Assembly: GCA_018711085.1 (NCBI GenBank)
Contig: DVIR01000064.1
Location: forward strand, 1-24,595
Length of the DNA: 24,595 nt
Direction: 5' to 3'
Origin: Faeciplasma gallinarum
GTDB lineage: Bacteria > Bacillota > Clostridia > Oscillospirales > Ruminococcaceae
The first letter of the stretch is position 1. Each line of letters opens with the position of its first letter. Of the stretch, positions 1-8,560 are shown piece by piece. Both the position numbers and the translations under genes were made by a program. The notes under the pieces are model-generated. The model saw only the letters and a list, made by a program, of their open reading frames with translations, was not told the origin of the DNA and made no database searches.

Positions 1-11
1 GGAGTAATTTC

Positions 12-44
12 TTTGAAGCCTGAGTAAGCGCTTTTGAAGCCTGA
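12..44. repeat. Short tandem direct repeat, 21-bp period
   Basis: The 12-mer TTTGAAGCCTGA occurs at 12-23 and again at 33-44, and the bases following each copy are also similar (GTAAGCG versus TCAGCGC). It may be the end of an upstream gene or a slippage product. No function is implied. Confidence 0.5.
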
Positions 45-102
45 TCAGCGCCCTTTGCGGGTGCACAGATTTTGTCAGGCGCAAATAAACTGCAGCAATC
101 AG

Positions 103-140
103 ACGGGCAGCCGGATTTTTTCGGACGCCCGTTTTGTTTT
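103..140 (+). terminator. Rho-independent terminator
   Basis: The arms ACGGGC..CCG (103-113) and CGG..GCCCGT (122-132) form an interrupted stem of nine base pairs with a two-base internal mismatch. A T-rich tract follows (132-140). It would end transcription of a gene lying left of the window. Confidence 0.75.
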
Positions 141-237
141 GAGTGCAAAGCGGTTATAAAAAGCTTTTCGGCGAGCGCTTTATAAGGCATGCCAAGCCAA
201 AAATGATTAAGAAAAAATTACAGATTGCTTTTTTCTA

Positions 238-266
238 TTAACAAAACATCGAATGTATGCTATACT
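238..266 (+). promoter_or_regulatory. Sigma-A-type promoter for the PBP gene
   Basis: The -35 is TTAACA at 238-243. A 17-bp spacer follows, then the -10 TATACT at 261-266, with an extended -10 TG at 258-259. It lies about 95 bp upstream of the PBP start codon. A ribosome binding site AAAGGAG at about 350-356 precedes the TTG start at 365. Confidence 0.75.
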
Positions 267-364
267 ATTTGCATATATTGTGCGGCGGATTGCGCCAAAC
301 GTCAGATAATCCGCGCAACATAAAGTTATCTGTTTTTTAAAGATATGATGAAAGGAGACGCACT

Positions 365-2734
365 TTGAATTCTTCAAACCGCAAATCATCTAAAAGCATA
401 TTAAGCAAAGCCAAGAAGATAACAAAGCCGGTTAAAAAGCTGCTTTCAGCAATAGGGATAGCCATAGTCTGCGTGCTTATGGTGATAGTCATATCTGTTA
501 CCATAGTCGGTTCGGCACTGACTGTGTTTGTCGTAAACCTTATGGACGACACGTCGGAGGTCAAGCTTGACAACATTTCGTCGAGCTATACAACGTATAT
601 ATACGCAAAGAGCGGCGACGACTGGCTTGTATACGACATGATTTCCAACGAGGGTGAAAAGCGCATATGGGCCAACCTTGAGGAGATACCGCAGCACGTC
701 AGGGACGCTTTTATATATTCGGAGGACGAGAGATTTAACAGCCATGACGGAGTTGACTTCTTCGGACTTGCGGTTGCCGCCATGGAGATCGTCACCGGAC
801 AGTCGAGAAGAGGAGCTTCGACCATCACCCAGCAGACGATAAAGAACATCACCGGAGACGACGATGTTGAGGGAATCGCGGGATACGAGAGAAAGATCCG
901 CGAGATATACCGCGCGGTTCAGCTCGAAAAGGAGTACTCAAAGGACGATATCCTTGAGGCTTATCTGAACCTCGTCCCGCTCGACAACAATATCTACGGC
1001 GTTCAGGCTGCCTCAAACTATTACTTTAATAAGGACGTCGGCCAGCTTTCCATAGCAGAGGCCGCAACGATTGCGGCAATAACAAAAAGCCCTGCCGCAA
1101 ACGACCCTATAGACCATCCCGAGGCAAACCGTGAGAGAATGGAGTACATCCTTGATAAGATGCTTGAAAACGGAGCGATATCGAGCGAAGAGTATGACCA
1201 GGCTCTGACTGAAGAACTTCACCTTGTCGGAAGCATGATATACACCGACACCGGCGACGACAAGGTCACCGACTCGTCGGCGCTGTCTGCGTACGACAAC
1301 TTTGATACAGTGTCCTCTTATTATGTTGATGCCGCGATATTCCAGGCGGTAGACATATTTATGGATTACTACGGACTGACGTGGGATGAGGCGTATGACA
1401 AGCTCAAGCGAGGCGGATACAGCATATACACCTGCGTAGACCTCGATATTCAAAAGGAGCTTGAGGAAAAATACCTCGACCTTTATACGTTCTCTGAAGA
1501 CGGAAATGAGGATATCCCGCAGAGCGCGTTTATATGCATGGACTATAACGGAAGAATATTGGGCGTTGTCGGAGGAATAGGCGAAAAGGAAAGCCCCATG
1601 TGCCTTAACAGAGCCACAATGTCTTTAAGACAGCCCGGTTCTGCCATCAAGCCGCTGTCCGCATACTCGCTTGCGGTTGAAAGAGACCTGATAACATGGT
1701 CGTCGCAATTTTTGGATGTCCCGCTGCTCATAGAGGATTCAAGCTCCGAAAACGGATATCTCGTATGGCCGAGAAACTATTCGACATCCGGCGCGTATAC
1801 GTCCTCATGGTCAAAGGAGTATAACTTTACTTTCTCAGCACTTCAAAGGTCTCTTAATACCACTGCGGCTCAGATCGTAGAGATGCTGACACCGAGTGAA
1901 TGCTTTGACTTCATGTACTATAGACTTCACCTTAGCAGCCTTGTGCTGTATCAGAACGGATTTACCGATATTGCAAGGTCGCCTATGTCCGTAGGAGCGC
2001 TGACCGAAGGTCTTACGCTTCAGGACCTCGTCACGGCGTACCAGATGTTCGGCAACGGCGGAAAGTACTATGAATCAACATTCATATCGAGGATTCTCGA
2101 CAACTCCGGCGAGGTCATATATCAGCATTCGCTTTTGGGCGAGCAGGTAATAGACGAATCCACCGCATACGTCATGAACAGAATGCTTGAGACGGTTGTC
2201 TCGTCCTCAAGGGGTACAGGCCGCCTTGCAAGACTTGACGGCGTGGAGCTTATAGCTAAGACCGGTACCACTCAGGATTGGGCTGACCTTTGGTTCGTAG
2301 GCTGCACACCGCAGTATGTAACAGGACTTTGGATAGGTCACGACATACCCGAGGAGATAGACACATCGTCTTGCTACGGCTCGCCGCAGATGTGGAAGAA
2401 CATTTTCGGTGATATTGCCGAGGCAGGGGAAATAGCGGAGTTTACCCCGTCAAGCATGGTTGTCGAAAGAGAATACTGCACCGTCACGGGCATGATCGCA
2501 GGCAGCAACTGCACAGACACCGCAACGGGCTACTATAAGAAGACAAACATTCCGGCAACATGCTCAGGCGACCACACGCCTACGGCGATTGACAATGTTC
2601 TCGCTCAGCTTGGAAGAAGAGATACGGCTGTCATAGTCACCGAGGGAGTAGATGTGGCTCAGTATGAGGCGCTGACGGGCAACAGATACACGTATGTGTA
2701 CGAGCTGATTAAAAACTGGAACAACATTTCATAG
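365..2734 (+). CDS. Class A penicillin-binding protein (bifunctional transglycosylase/transpeptidase, PBP1A-like)
   Basis: This enzyme polymerises lipid II into glycan strands and cross-links the stem peptides on the outer face of the membrane. The 789-residue protein has a basic cytoplasmic N-terminus and a membrane anchor at about residues 27-58. A GT51 transglycosylase domain follows: motif EDERFNSHDG with the likely catalytic Glu120, then GASTITQQ. The transpeptidase domain shows SAIK with nucleophile Ser426, SLN at 496-498 and KTG at 632-634. The length is normal for PBP1A. The start is TTG at 365, with AAAGGAG about 8 bases upstream and no nearby in-frame ATG. The methyltransferase gene starts 14 bp after its stop, so the two are probably co-transcribed. 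The family assignment is firm. The exact paralogue (PonA, PbpF or similar) cannot be set. Confidence 0.95.
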   Translation: MNSSNRKSSKSILSKAKKITKPVKKLLSAIGIAIVCVLMVIVISVTIVGSALTVFVVNLMDDTSEVKLDNISSSYTTYIYAKSGDDWLVYDMISNEGEKRIWANLEEIPQHVRDAFIYSEDERFNSHDGVDFFGLAVAAMEIVTGQSRRGASTITQQTIKNITGDDDVEGIAGYERKIREIYRAVQLEKEYSKDDILEAYLNLVPLDNNIYGVQAASNYYFNKDVGQLSIAEAATIAAITKSPAANDPIDHPEANRERMEYILDKMLENGAISSEEYDQALTEELHLVGSMIYTDTGDDKVTDSSALSAYDNFDTVSSYYVDAAIFQAVDIFMDYYGLTWDEAYDKLKRGGYSIYTCVDLDIQKELEEKYLDLYTFSEDGNEDIPQSAFICMDYNGRILGVVGGIGEKESPMCLNRATMSLRQPGSAIKPLSAYSLAVERDLITWSSQFLDVPLLIEDSSSENGYLVWPRNYSTSGAYTSSWSKEYNFTFSALQRSLNTTAAQIVEMLTPSECFDFMYYRLHLSSLVLYQNGFTDIARSPMSVGALTEGLTLQDLVTAYQMFGNGGKYYESTFISRILDNSGEVIYQHSLLGEQVIDESTAYVMNRMLETVVSSSRGTGRLARLDGVELIAKTGTTQDWADLWFVGCTPQYVTGLWIGHDIPEEIDTSSCYGSPQMWKNIFGDIAEAGEIAEFTPSSMVVEREYCTVTGMIAGSNCTDTATGYYKKTNIPATCSGDHTPTAIDNVLAQLGRRDTAVIVTEGVDVAQYEALTGNRYTYVYELIKNWNNIS

Positions 2735-2748
2735 AAAACGGTGATCGG

Positions 2749-3867
2749 ATGACTGAAAAAATCAGGTATTGCTGCCCATGCCACTTTGGCCTGGAAAGCG
2801 TGCTTGCGTTTGAGATAAAGAAAATCGGCGGAGAAAACCTTTTGGTGTCGGACGGAAGAATCTCGTTCAACGGTGATATTAAGATGCTTGCAAAGGCGAA
2901 TATATGCCTTGCAAGCGCCGAAAGGGTTTTGATAGAGCTTGGCACGTTTGAGGCAAGATCCTTTGAGGAACTGTTTCAGGGCGTGAAGGCGCTTGAGGCG
3001 GAGAGGTATATAGGCAAAAAAGATGCGTTTCCGGTAAAGGGTCATTCCCTAAAATCAGCACTTCACAGCATTCCCGACTGCCAGTCGATAATTAAAAAGG
3101 CGTTGGTAGAGCGTCTGAAGCCGGTTTACGGAGTGAACAGGTTTGAAGAGAGCGGCGCTGTGGTTCAGGTCAGGTTTAACATACTCAAGGATGTTGTGAG
3201 CATATACCTTGACACGAGCGGGCAGGGACTTCACAAACGCGGATACCGCAGAACGTCAAATGACGCGCCCATAAAGGAAACACTTGCGGCGGGAATAATA
3301 GACTTAGCCCACGTCAGGGGAGACAGCGTTGTGTGCGACCCGATGTGCGGCAGCGGCACTCTTATAATTGAAGCGGCGTATAAGGCGCTCAGAATTGCGC
3401 CGGGATTAAAAAGAAGCTTTGCTGCGCAGTCGTGGGAGAGCATACCGAGCGAAATATGGGACGAGACAAGGCTTGACGCGAGGGAACAGATTGCAAAGGA
3501 CAACACCTTTACGGGGTATGCGTCCGATATAGACAGCTTTGCCGTAGACCTCACGCAGAAAAACGTGAAGTATGCGGGAGTTGCAAACAGAATCACCGTT
3601 TCAAAAAAGGATATTTCAGAGTACAAGCCCAAGGCCGGAGTGATAACTGTGTGCAACCCGCCGTACGGCGAGAGAATGTTTGAGCTGAGGCAGGCGCAGG
3701 AGCTGTATAAAAAGATGGGACAGGTTCTCTGCCCGTCAAAGAGCAATCCGTACTATATTATTTGCGCAGACGAGGAGTTTGAAAAGTTCTTCGGCAAAAA
3801 GGCGGACAAAAAGCGCAAGCTTTATAACGGCATGCTCAAGTGCCAGCTTTATATGTACTACATGTAA
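2749..3867 (+). CDS. THUMP-domain class I SAM-dependent RNA methyltransferase (RlmL/YpsC family)
   Basis: It probably methylates guanine N2 in 23S rRNA, by analogy with RlmL and Bacillus YpsC. Of 372 residues, the N-terminal part (about 1-160) is ferredoxin-like plus THUMP, an RNA-binding module. The linker carries the family signature HKRGYR, then APIKETLAAGI. The Rossmann methyltransferase domain has the SAM-binding loop DPMCGSGT near residue 197 and the catalytic motif NPPYGERM at 303-310. It starts at ATG 2749, 14 bp after the PBP stop, with only a weak ribosome binding site (GGTGATCGG), which fits translational coupling. A strong terminator follows at 3907. The bifunctional E. coli RlmKL C-terminal half is absent, as usual in Firmicutes. 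Confidence 0.92.
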   Translation: MTEKIRYCCPCHFGLESVLAFEIKKIGGENLLVSDGRISFNGDIKMLAKANICLASAERVLIELGTFEARSFEELFQGVKALEAERYIGKKDAFPVKGHSLKSALHSIPDCQSIIKKALVERLKPVYGVNRFEESGAVVQVRFNILKDVVSIYLDTSGQGLHKRGYRRTSNDAPIKETLAAGIIDLAHVRGDSVVCDPMCGSGTLIIEAAYKALRIAPGLKRSFAAQSWESIPSEIWDETRLDAREQIAKDNTFTGYASDIDSFAVDLTQKNVKYAGVANRITVSKKDISEYKPKAGVITVCNPPYGERMFELRQAQELYKKMGQVLCPSKSNPYYIICADEEFEKFFGKKADKKRKLYNGMLKCQLYMYYM

Positions 3868-3906
3868 CGCTGCGATGATAAAAATTGCCAGCGTGTAAAG
3901 ACGGAT

Positions 3907-3941
3907 AAAGGCGTCGGTTAGTTATAACCGACGCCTTTTTT
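3907..3941 (+). terminator. Strong rho-independent terminator after the PBP/methyltransferase operon
   Basis: A perfect 11-bp core stem is formed by GGCGTCGGTTA (3910-3920) and TAACCGACGCC (3925-3935) around a GTTA loop, flanked by AAA and a run of six T. It separates the convergent methyltransferase and MGMT-family genes. Confidence 0.92.
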
Positions 3942-3958
3942 GCGCTTGGGTATTGGTT

Positions 3959-4282
3959 TTAAAAATTCTGCGGCGTTATATATGCTACCGAATACTTTTG
4001 CATGTCAACCCTTCCGTCAGGGGTAAACTCCACGCCTTCACGCTCTAAGAGCGTTCTTTGGACGCTTTCTCCGCCGAACGCAAACGCCTTTGACAGCCTG
4101 CCGTCTTTTGTGACGACGCGGTAGCACGGGATGTTTTTCGGGTCTGGATTGATGTGAAGCGCATACCCGACCACCCGTGCAAGGCGCGGGTTTCCCGCGC
4201 ATGCGGCAACCTGTCCGTAGCTTGCAACCTTGCCGCGGGGGATTGCCTTTACTACTTCGTATATTCTTTCAAATGTGTTCAT
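3959..4282 (-). CDS. MGMT-family alkyltransferase-like DNA-binding protein
   Basis: The 107-residue protein consists only of the C-terminal winged-helix DNA-binding domain of O6-alkylguanine-DNA alkyltransferases; the N-terminal domain is missing. Visible family features are IPRGKVASYGQVA near residues 14-26, then GNPRLARVVGYALHINP, then the active-site segment IPCYRVV. The usual segment is PCHRV: here the nucleophilic Cys is kept and the His is Tyr. True alkyltransferase-like proteins replace the Cys, so this one may still accept alkyl groups or act only as a lesion sensor. It is the last gene of the uxuA-uxuB-capA operon, starting 8 bp after the preceding stop. GAG sits directly before the ATG and no good ribosome binding site is seen. 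Confidence 0.85.
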   Translation of the reverse strand: MNTFERIYEVVKAIPRGKVASYGQVAACAGNPRLARVVGYALHINPDPKNIPCYRVVTKDGRLSKAFAFGGESVQRTLLEREGVEFTPDGRVDMQKYSVAYITPQNF

Positions 4283-4290
4283 CTCATTTA

Positions 4291-5526
4291 TTATTCTATG
4301 GCTAAAAATTCTTCCGGTATAAAGCTCAGCACGTAATCTATTGTGTCCTGATCAAAGCCGTCGCATCCGTGGTCCTCAAGCATTTCCTCCGTGTATGTGG
4401 CGTAAGGCTCGATGTGGATGTTTGAATAGTTGTAGCCGTACTGCGTGATAATCGGTATAGCTTTGACGTTTTCTATGGTCACTTCGCCGGTGTCCATGTT
4501 CTTTACTATGTCAAGGTCGCCGAGTATGCCTACCATTGTCAGCTCATAGCTCTGCGCCGACACAAAGTTGCCTAAGCAGTAGAATACAAATGCATTTGAG
4601 CCGTCCGGTTTTTGTATATACTCCATGCCCTGAGCGGTGTGCGGCTGAGTGCCTATTATCAGGTCTGCGCCCCACTCGACAAGCTTTTGTGTCAGGTCAA
4701 GCTGAGTTTGCGTTTGCTCGTTTATGGTCTCCTTGCCGTAGTGGGCGGACACGATGACAACGTCCGCTATTTCGTCCGCACGCCTTACCTGCTGCTCTAT
4801 CAGGTCAAGCTCGTCAAAATAGGTGATTTTGCATTCCGAATCGCTCGGCAAGGACAGGCCGTTTGTGTGCTCCATGTATCCTAAGAACGCAAACGTCACT
4901 CCGTTTACCTCCATGGTGCGGATGTTGTTCATGTCCTCTTCGTCGCGGTATGCGCCGTAGCGGATTATGCCTTCATGCGAGTCCCAAAAGCGCAAAGTCG
5001 CCAAAAGTCCCTCTTCGCCTCTGTCAAGAATATGGTTGTTGGACAGCGAGAACGCATTAAAGCCCATTTCAATCATCTTTTCGCCAAGGTCTGCGGGCGA
5101 GCAGAATCTCGGGTAGTCTGACGGCTCAAGCTCGTCCGTAACTATAGTTTCCTGATTGAGAATGGCAATGTCCGCTCCGTCAAGATACTTTTCTACTTTT
5201 TCATACACGTAGTCGAAGTCGTATCCGTCCTCGCCGTTTGCCTCTGCACGGCGCTTAGCCTGCTTGTAAATCGACGAGTGAATGAGGTTGTCGCCGGCAC
5301 AGACAAGGTGTACCGTTCTTATGTCCGGCGGCGGTGGCTCGGTTTGAGACGTTGCGGTCGTTTGAGGCGGTTCCGTCACGGTTGTAGCAGCCGTTGTGAC
5401 GCTGCTGTCAGAGGTCGTTGAGTCGGTCTCGGATTGCTGCGTTTCAGGGATATCCACCCTTGCGCAGCCGAACATGCCCATGAGCATGCAAAGTGCCATA
5501 AGCACTGAAAGTATTTTTCTTGTCAT
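4291..5526 (-). CDS. CapA-family lipoprotein (metallophosphatase-like, poly-gamma-glutamate/capsule type)
   Basis: This is an extracellular membrane-anchored protein of the CapA/PgsA family (PF09587), a calcineurin-like metallophosphoesterase fold linked to capsule or poly-gamma-glutamate synthesis in some bacteria. I chose the start at 5526 (MTRKILSV) because AAAAGGA lies about 9 bases upstream; an in-frame ATG at 5550 has no such site. The lipobox MFGC puts the lipidated Cys at residue 21. A Ser/Thr/Pro-rich linker (about 26-66) follows. The catalytic domain shows CAGDNLIH, NQETIV, SNNHILDRG, SAHYGKE and GTQPHTAQG, the usual metal-ligand blocks. It begins 30 bp after uxuB. No capsule synthesis genes are nearby, so the substrate is unknown. 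Confidence 0.88.
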   Translation of the reverse strand: MTRKILSVLMALCMLMGMFGCARVDIPETQQSETDSTTSDSSVTTAATTVTEPPQTTATSQTEPPPPDIRTVHLVCAGDNLIHSSIYKQAKRRAEANGEDGYDFDYVYEKVEKYLDGADIAILNQETIVTDELEPSDYPRFCSPADLGEKMIEMGFNAFSLSNNHILDRGEEGLLATLRFWDSHEGIIRYGAYRDEEDMNNIRTMEVNGVTFAFLGYMEHTNGLSLPSDSECKITYFDELDLIEQQVRRADEIADVVIVSAHYGKETINEQTQTQLDLTQKLVEWGADLIIGTQPHTAQGMEYIQKPDGSNAFVFYCLGNFVSAQSYELTMVGILGDLDIVKNMDTGEVTIENVKAIPIITQYGYNYSNIHIEPYATYTEEMLEDHGCDGFDQDTIDYVLSFIPEEFLAIE

Positions 5527-5556
5527 TGCTGTGTTCCTTTTAAATGCCATAGTAAA

Positions 5557-7167
5557 TTATTTGTTGCCGTCAAGATATTTTTTAAGTGTGTTTCTGACCG
5601 CGCCTGTTCCTTCAATTTCGCTTATGAACATCTCTTCTATGAGCTTGTCCATGCCCAAGCTTACAAGGTCGCTGCCGAATATTCGTGAGTTTGAAAGTAT
5701 GGGTCTCAGCTGTCCGCAATAGCTCGAAGGCTCGCCTATGCGTATTCCCGAAAGCATGCCGCATAGCTCGTCCTTGAGCGGATCGCTTGATATTTCAAAC
5801 CTGTTTCCGCCGTCGTCTATGCCCAAAAGGTAGCGAAGCCAACCCGCAATTGCAAGCGGAACCGCCACAAGCTTGTCGGTCTTGCCGATTTTTGCATAGC
5901 TGCGTATGGTTTCGCCGAAGCGTATGCCGACTTTCTGGCTTGTATCGGTGGCTATTCTTTGCGGCGTGTCAGGCATGAACGGATTCGGCAGGCGCTTGCT
6001 CACAACCTCGTCTATAAACGCCTTTGGCGAGATTATGCCGGGGTCTGTCACAACCTTTAAGCCCTCGTCGTATCCGAGCTTGTTTACAAGTTTCACAAGC
6101 TGCGGGTCCTTCATCTCGTCGCAGATGAGTGTGTAGCCCAAAAGGCAGCCGTAAACCGCCAGAGCCGTGTGCAGGGGATTTAAGCAGGTTGTAACCTTCA
6201 TCCTCTCCGTTTTGTTTACGGTCTCGCGGTCGGTCATGTATACGCCCGCTTTTTCGAGCGCGGGTCTGTGGTTGGGGAACTTGTCCTCTATGACGAGATA
6301 CTGCGGCTCTTCCGCGTTGACAAAGGGCGCAATATAAGTATTTTTGGATGTGACAATCGGCTCCATGCCCTCAAAGCCCTTGTCCATAAGCATTTGCATC
6401 ACTTTTTCGGAGGGCCTGGGGGTGATTTTGTCTATCATGCTCCACGGGAAGCTCACCTTTGTCTCGTCGCTCAGATATTCGGTGAATCCGATTTGTGCAA
6501 GTCCGGCTTTTTCCCATGCAGCGGCTATCGTCATCACCGCCGAGCGCAGCTTTTCGCCGTTGTGCGAGCAGTTGTCCATGCTGACAAGCGCTACGGGGAG
6601 CTTTCCCGCAAGGTATCTTTCATACATCATCCACGCCACAAAGCTCATGGCATGCTTGAAGTTTCCGGGGCGGGAGGCAATATCCGATTTGACCGCGGGG
6701 AGCAGTTCTCCCTTTGAATCGGTCACGGCATAGCCCTTTTCCGTGATGGTAAAGCTTATCATCTCAAGAGACGGACTGCGCGCTATTTCTTTAAGGCGGG
6801 CAATGTCCGCCTCACATGTCGGATCGGCTTTGAGCGCCTCGCATACCGATGCGGTAACCTCGCTTTTTGTAGTTCCGTCCGAGCAAAGGCTGACGTTTAG
6901 AGTGAGGTTGTCAAACGGCTTATATATCTTGTCTATTATTTCGCCGTCAAAGCTGTCGGCGGCTATAATACCTCTTGTCAGCTCACCGGCGTTTAAAAGC
7001 GTCTGCGCGATGCCGGCTATAAAGCCTCTGAAGATGTTTCCCGCTCCTATGTGCAGCCACTGTGGCTCTTTTGCGGTCGCAGCCCTCACGGCTTGTATGT
7101 CAAAGCGGGGAGTGAGTATGCTTTTGTCGGCGCTTATTTCGCCGAGCGATTGTAAATTGAGCTTCAT
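5557..7167 (-). CDS. uxuB: D-mannonate oxidoreductase / fructuronate reductase (mannitol dehydrogenase family)
   Basis: It interconverts D-fructuronate and D-mannonate with NAD(H), the step before uxuA in D-glucuronate breakdown. The 536 residues match the long-chain polyol dehydrogenase family in size. The N-terminal nucleotide-binding part has HIGAGNIFRGF near residues 38-48. The C-terminal catalytic helix has MKVTTCLNPLHT, with candidate residues Lys324, Asn330 and His333. The Lys is one residue further from the Asn than in the textbook KxxxxNxxH motif. AAGGAGA at 7173-7179 is a good ribosome binding site for ATG 7167. The uxuA stop lies 37 bp upstream. Assignment as UxuB, rather than UxaB or MtlD, rests mainly on the adjacent uxuA and the KDG genes. 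Confidence 0.88.
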   Translation of the reverse strand: MKLNLQSLGEISADKSILTPRFDIQAVRAATAKEPQWLHIGAGNIFRGFIAGIAQTLLNAGELTRGIIAADSFDGEIIDKIYKPFDNLTLNVSLCSDGTTKSEVTASVCEALKADPTCEADIARLKEIARSPSLEMISFTITEKGYAVTDSKGELLPAVKSDIASRPGNFKHAMSFVAWMMYERYLAGKLPVALVSMDNCSHNGEKLRSAVMTIAAAWEKAGLAQIGFTEYLSDETKVSFPWSMIDKITPRPSEKVMQMLMDKGFEGMEPIVTSKNTYIAPFVNAEEPQYLVIEDKFPNHRPALEKAGVYMTDRETVNKTERMKVTTCLNPLHTALAVYGCLLGYTLICDEMKDPQLVKLVNKLGYDEGLKVVTDPGIISPKAFIDEVVSKRLPNPFMPDTPQRIATDTSQKVGIRFGETIRSYAKIGKTDKLVAVPLAIAGWLRYLLGIDDGGNRFEISSDPLKDELCGMLSGIRIGEPSSYCGQLRPILSNSRIFGSDLVSLGMDKLIEEMFISEIEGTGAVRNTLKKYLDGNK

Positions 7168-7204
7168 ATATATCTCCTTGATCTGTGCACCTTTTCAGCG
7201 GGCG

Positions 7205-8293
7205 TTATTTTTTACTGCCCGATTCGGACTTTGATATTGCTTCCCAAAGGCCGTTCAGGTAGCATGCGCCCAAAGCCCTGTCATAAAGACCGTAACCGGG
7301 GCGTCCGACTTCTCCCCAGATCATTCTGCCGTGGTCGGGACGTATGTATGTGTCGGGGCAGGTTTCAAATATCGCCTTCATGATTTCGTACATGTCGAGG
7401 TCGCCGTCTGATGAAAGGTGGCTCGACTCGCAAAAACATCTGTCGCTTCCGAGGTGCTTTAGATTTCTGACGTGAAGGCAGCCGATTCTATGTATCTTTC
7501 CGAAGTGCCTGATTATGCTCGGCACGTCGTTTTCAACGTTTGATCCCAAAGAGCCGGTGCAAAGGCACAATGTGTTGCATGGGCTGTCATACAGTTTAAC
7601 TATCTTATCGTAGCCTTCCTGAGAGTGCGCTATTCTCGGTAAGCCGAATATTTTCCATCCCGGGTCGTCCGGATGACATGCCATAACCACTCCGCACTCC
7701 TCGCAGGTGGGTATTATGCCCTCGAGGAAGTAGCGGTAGTTTTCAAGCAGCTTCTGCTCGTCCATGTTTTCATACAGCTTCATAACCCTCTCAAGGTCTG
7801 AAAGGCGTTCAGGCTCCCATCCCGGAAGAGAAAAGCCGTTGCAGTTGTCGGCAGTTCTTTTTACAATGTCAACGGGGGAAAGCGTGCCAAGCTCCGCTTC
7901 GTCGTAATACATGCTTGTTGAACCGTCGGGATTCGGATGCGCAAGATCTGTGCGCAGCCAGTCGAGAACGGGCATGAAGTTATACACTATGCACTTTACG
8001 CCGTACTTGGCAAGATTCCTTATTGTTATTTTGTAGTTTTCTATGTATTCATCCCTTGTCGGCAGTCCAAGCTTTATGTCCTCGTGGACGTTTACGCTCT
8101 CTATTACCTCGCATTCAAGCCCGTGAGCATGAACTTCGTCTATATACGCTTTTATCTCTTCTTCCGTCCACACCTCTCCGGCAGCCTTGTAGTCTAAAAA
8201 GCCCATGACGCCGGTCATTCCCGGTATCTGCCTTATCTGATCCAAGGTCACGTTGTCGCTCTTTGAGCCGAACCATCTGAAAGTCATTTTCAT
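7205..8293 (-). CDS. uxuA: D-mannonate dehydratase
   Basis: It dehydrates D-mannonate to 2-keto-3-deoxy-D-gluconate (KDG). The 362-residue protein begins MKMTFRWFGSKSDNVTLDQIRQIPG, as is typical of UxuA, and has a TIM-barrel layout related to xylose isomerases. Blocks likely to hold metal ligands and active-site residues include ACHPDDPG, CLCTGSLGSN, HVRNLK, and IRPDHGRMIWGE near the C-terminus. The ribosome binding site is AAAGGGTG, about 11 bases upstream of ATG 8293. A second in-frame ATG at 8287 is less well placed. It is the first gene of the four-gene minus-strand operon and is driven by the promoter at 8377-8405. Confidence 0.95.
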   Translation of the reverse strand: MKMTFRWFGSKSDNVTLDQIRQIPGMTGVMGFLDYKAAGEVWTEEEIKAYIDEVHAHGLECEVIESVNVHEDIKLGLPTRDEYIENYKITIRNLAKYGVKCIVYNFMPVLDWLRTDLAHPNPDGSTSMYYDEAELGTLSPVDIVKRTADNCNGFSLPGWEPERLSDLERVMKLYENMDEQKLLENYRYFLEGIIPTCEECGVVMACHPDDPGWKIFGLPRIAHSQEGYDKIVKLYDSPCNTLCLCTGSLGSNVENDVPSIIRHFGKIHRIGCLHVRNLKHLGSDRCFCESSHLSSDGDLDMYEIMKAIFETCPDTYIRPDHGRMIWGEVGRPGYGLYDRALGACYLNGLWEAISKSESGSKK

Positions 8294-8376
8294 ATTTTAT
8301 GTGCACCCTTTCTTAAATAATTTTTTATTTTTCATATCCCGTGCGGCGTATGCTGCATGTAATTTTCCTTTTAACT

Positions 8377-8405
8377 ATAATACCATTTGGTCTGCCCATA
8401 TTCAA
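8377..8405 (-). promoter_or_regulatory. Promoter for the uxuA-uxuB operon
   Basis: On the minus strand, -35 TTGAAT (8405-8400), a 17-bp spacer and -10 TATTAT (8382-8377) lie about 84 bp upstream of the uxuA ATG. It diverges from the eda-kdgK promoter about 80 bp away, so one regulator could act on both. Confidence 0.75.
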
Positions 8406-8485
8406 GACATTTTTTAAATCACGCCCGCCTTTGACACGCACAAAAACATATTTTTCGCCACGGGCGGCAAAAGGTCATTTATCTA

Positions 8486-8513
8486 TTGACATTGTCGTCT
8501 TTTGCGGTATAAT
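8486..8513 (+). promoter_or_regulatory. Consensus promoter for the eda-kdgK operon
   Basis: -35 TTGACA at 8486-8491, a 16-bp spacer and -10 TATAAT at 8508-8513: both hexamers match the sigma-A consensus exactly. It lies about 48 bp upstream of the GTG start. Confidence 0.88.
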
Positions 8514-8560
8514 AGTATGTAATAAATTGCCTTTAAAAATGGGTATAAGGAGTGTTTACC

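Larger units (their letters stand above)
1..364. other. Intergenic region upstream of the PBP gene
   Basis: No complete gene is visible here. Frame 1 is open from base 1 to a TAA at 25-27, so the tail of an upstream gene may enter the window, but eight codons are too few to judge. The region holds a 21-bp-period direct repeat at 12-44, a rho-independent terminator at 103-140, and a promoter at 238-266 that serves the penicillin-binding protein gene. Confidence 0.6.

Noticed and set aside
1013..1453. Long minus-strand frames inside the PBP gene
   Set aside because: They are shadows of a clearly assigned gene, with no ribosome binding site and no family features.
8552..8560. GTG at 8552 as eda start
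   Set aside because: It overlaps the AGGAG ribosome binding site that serves GTG 8561.
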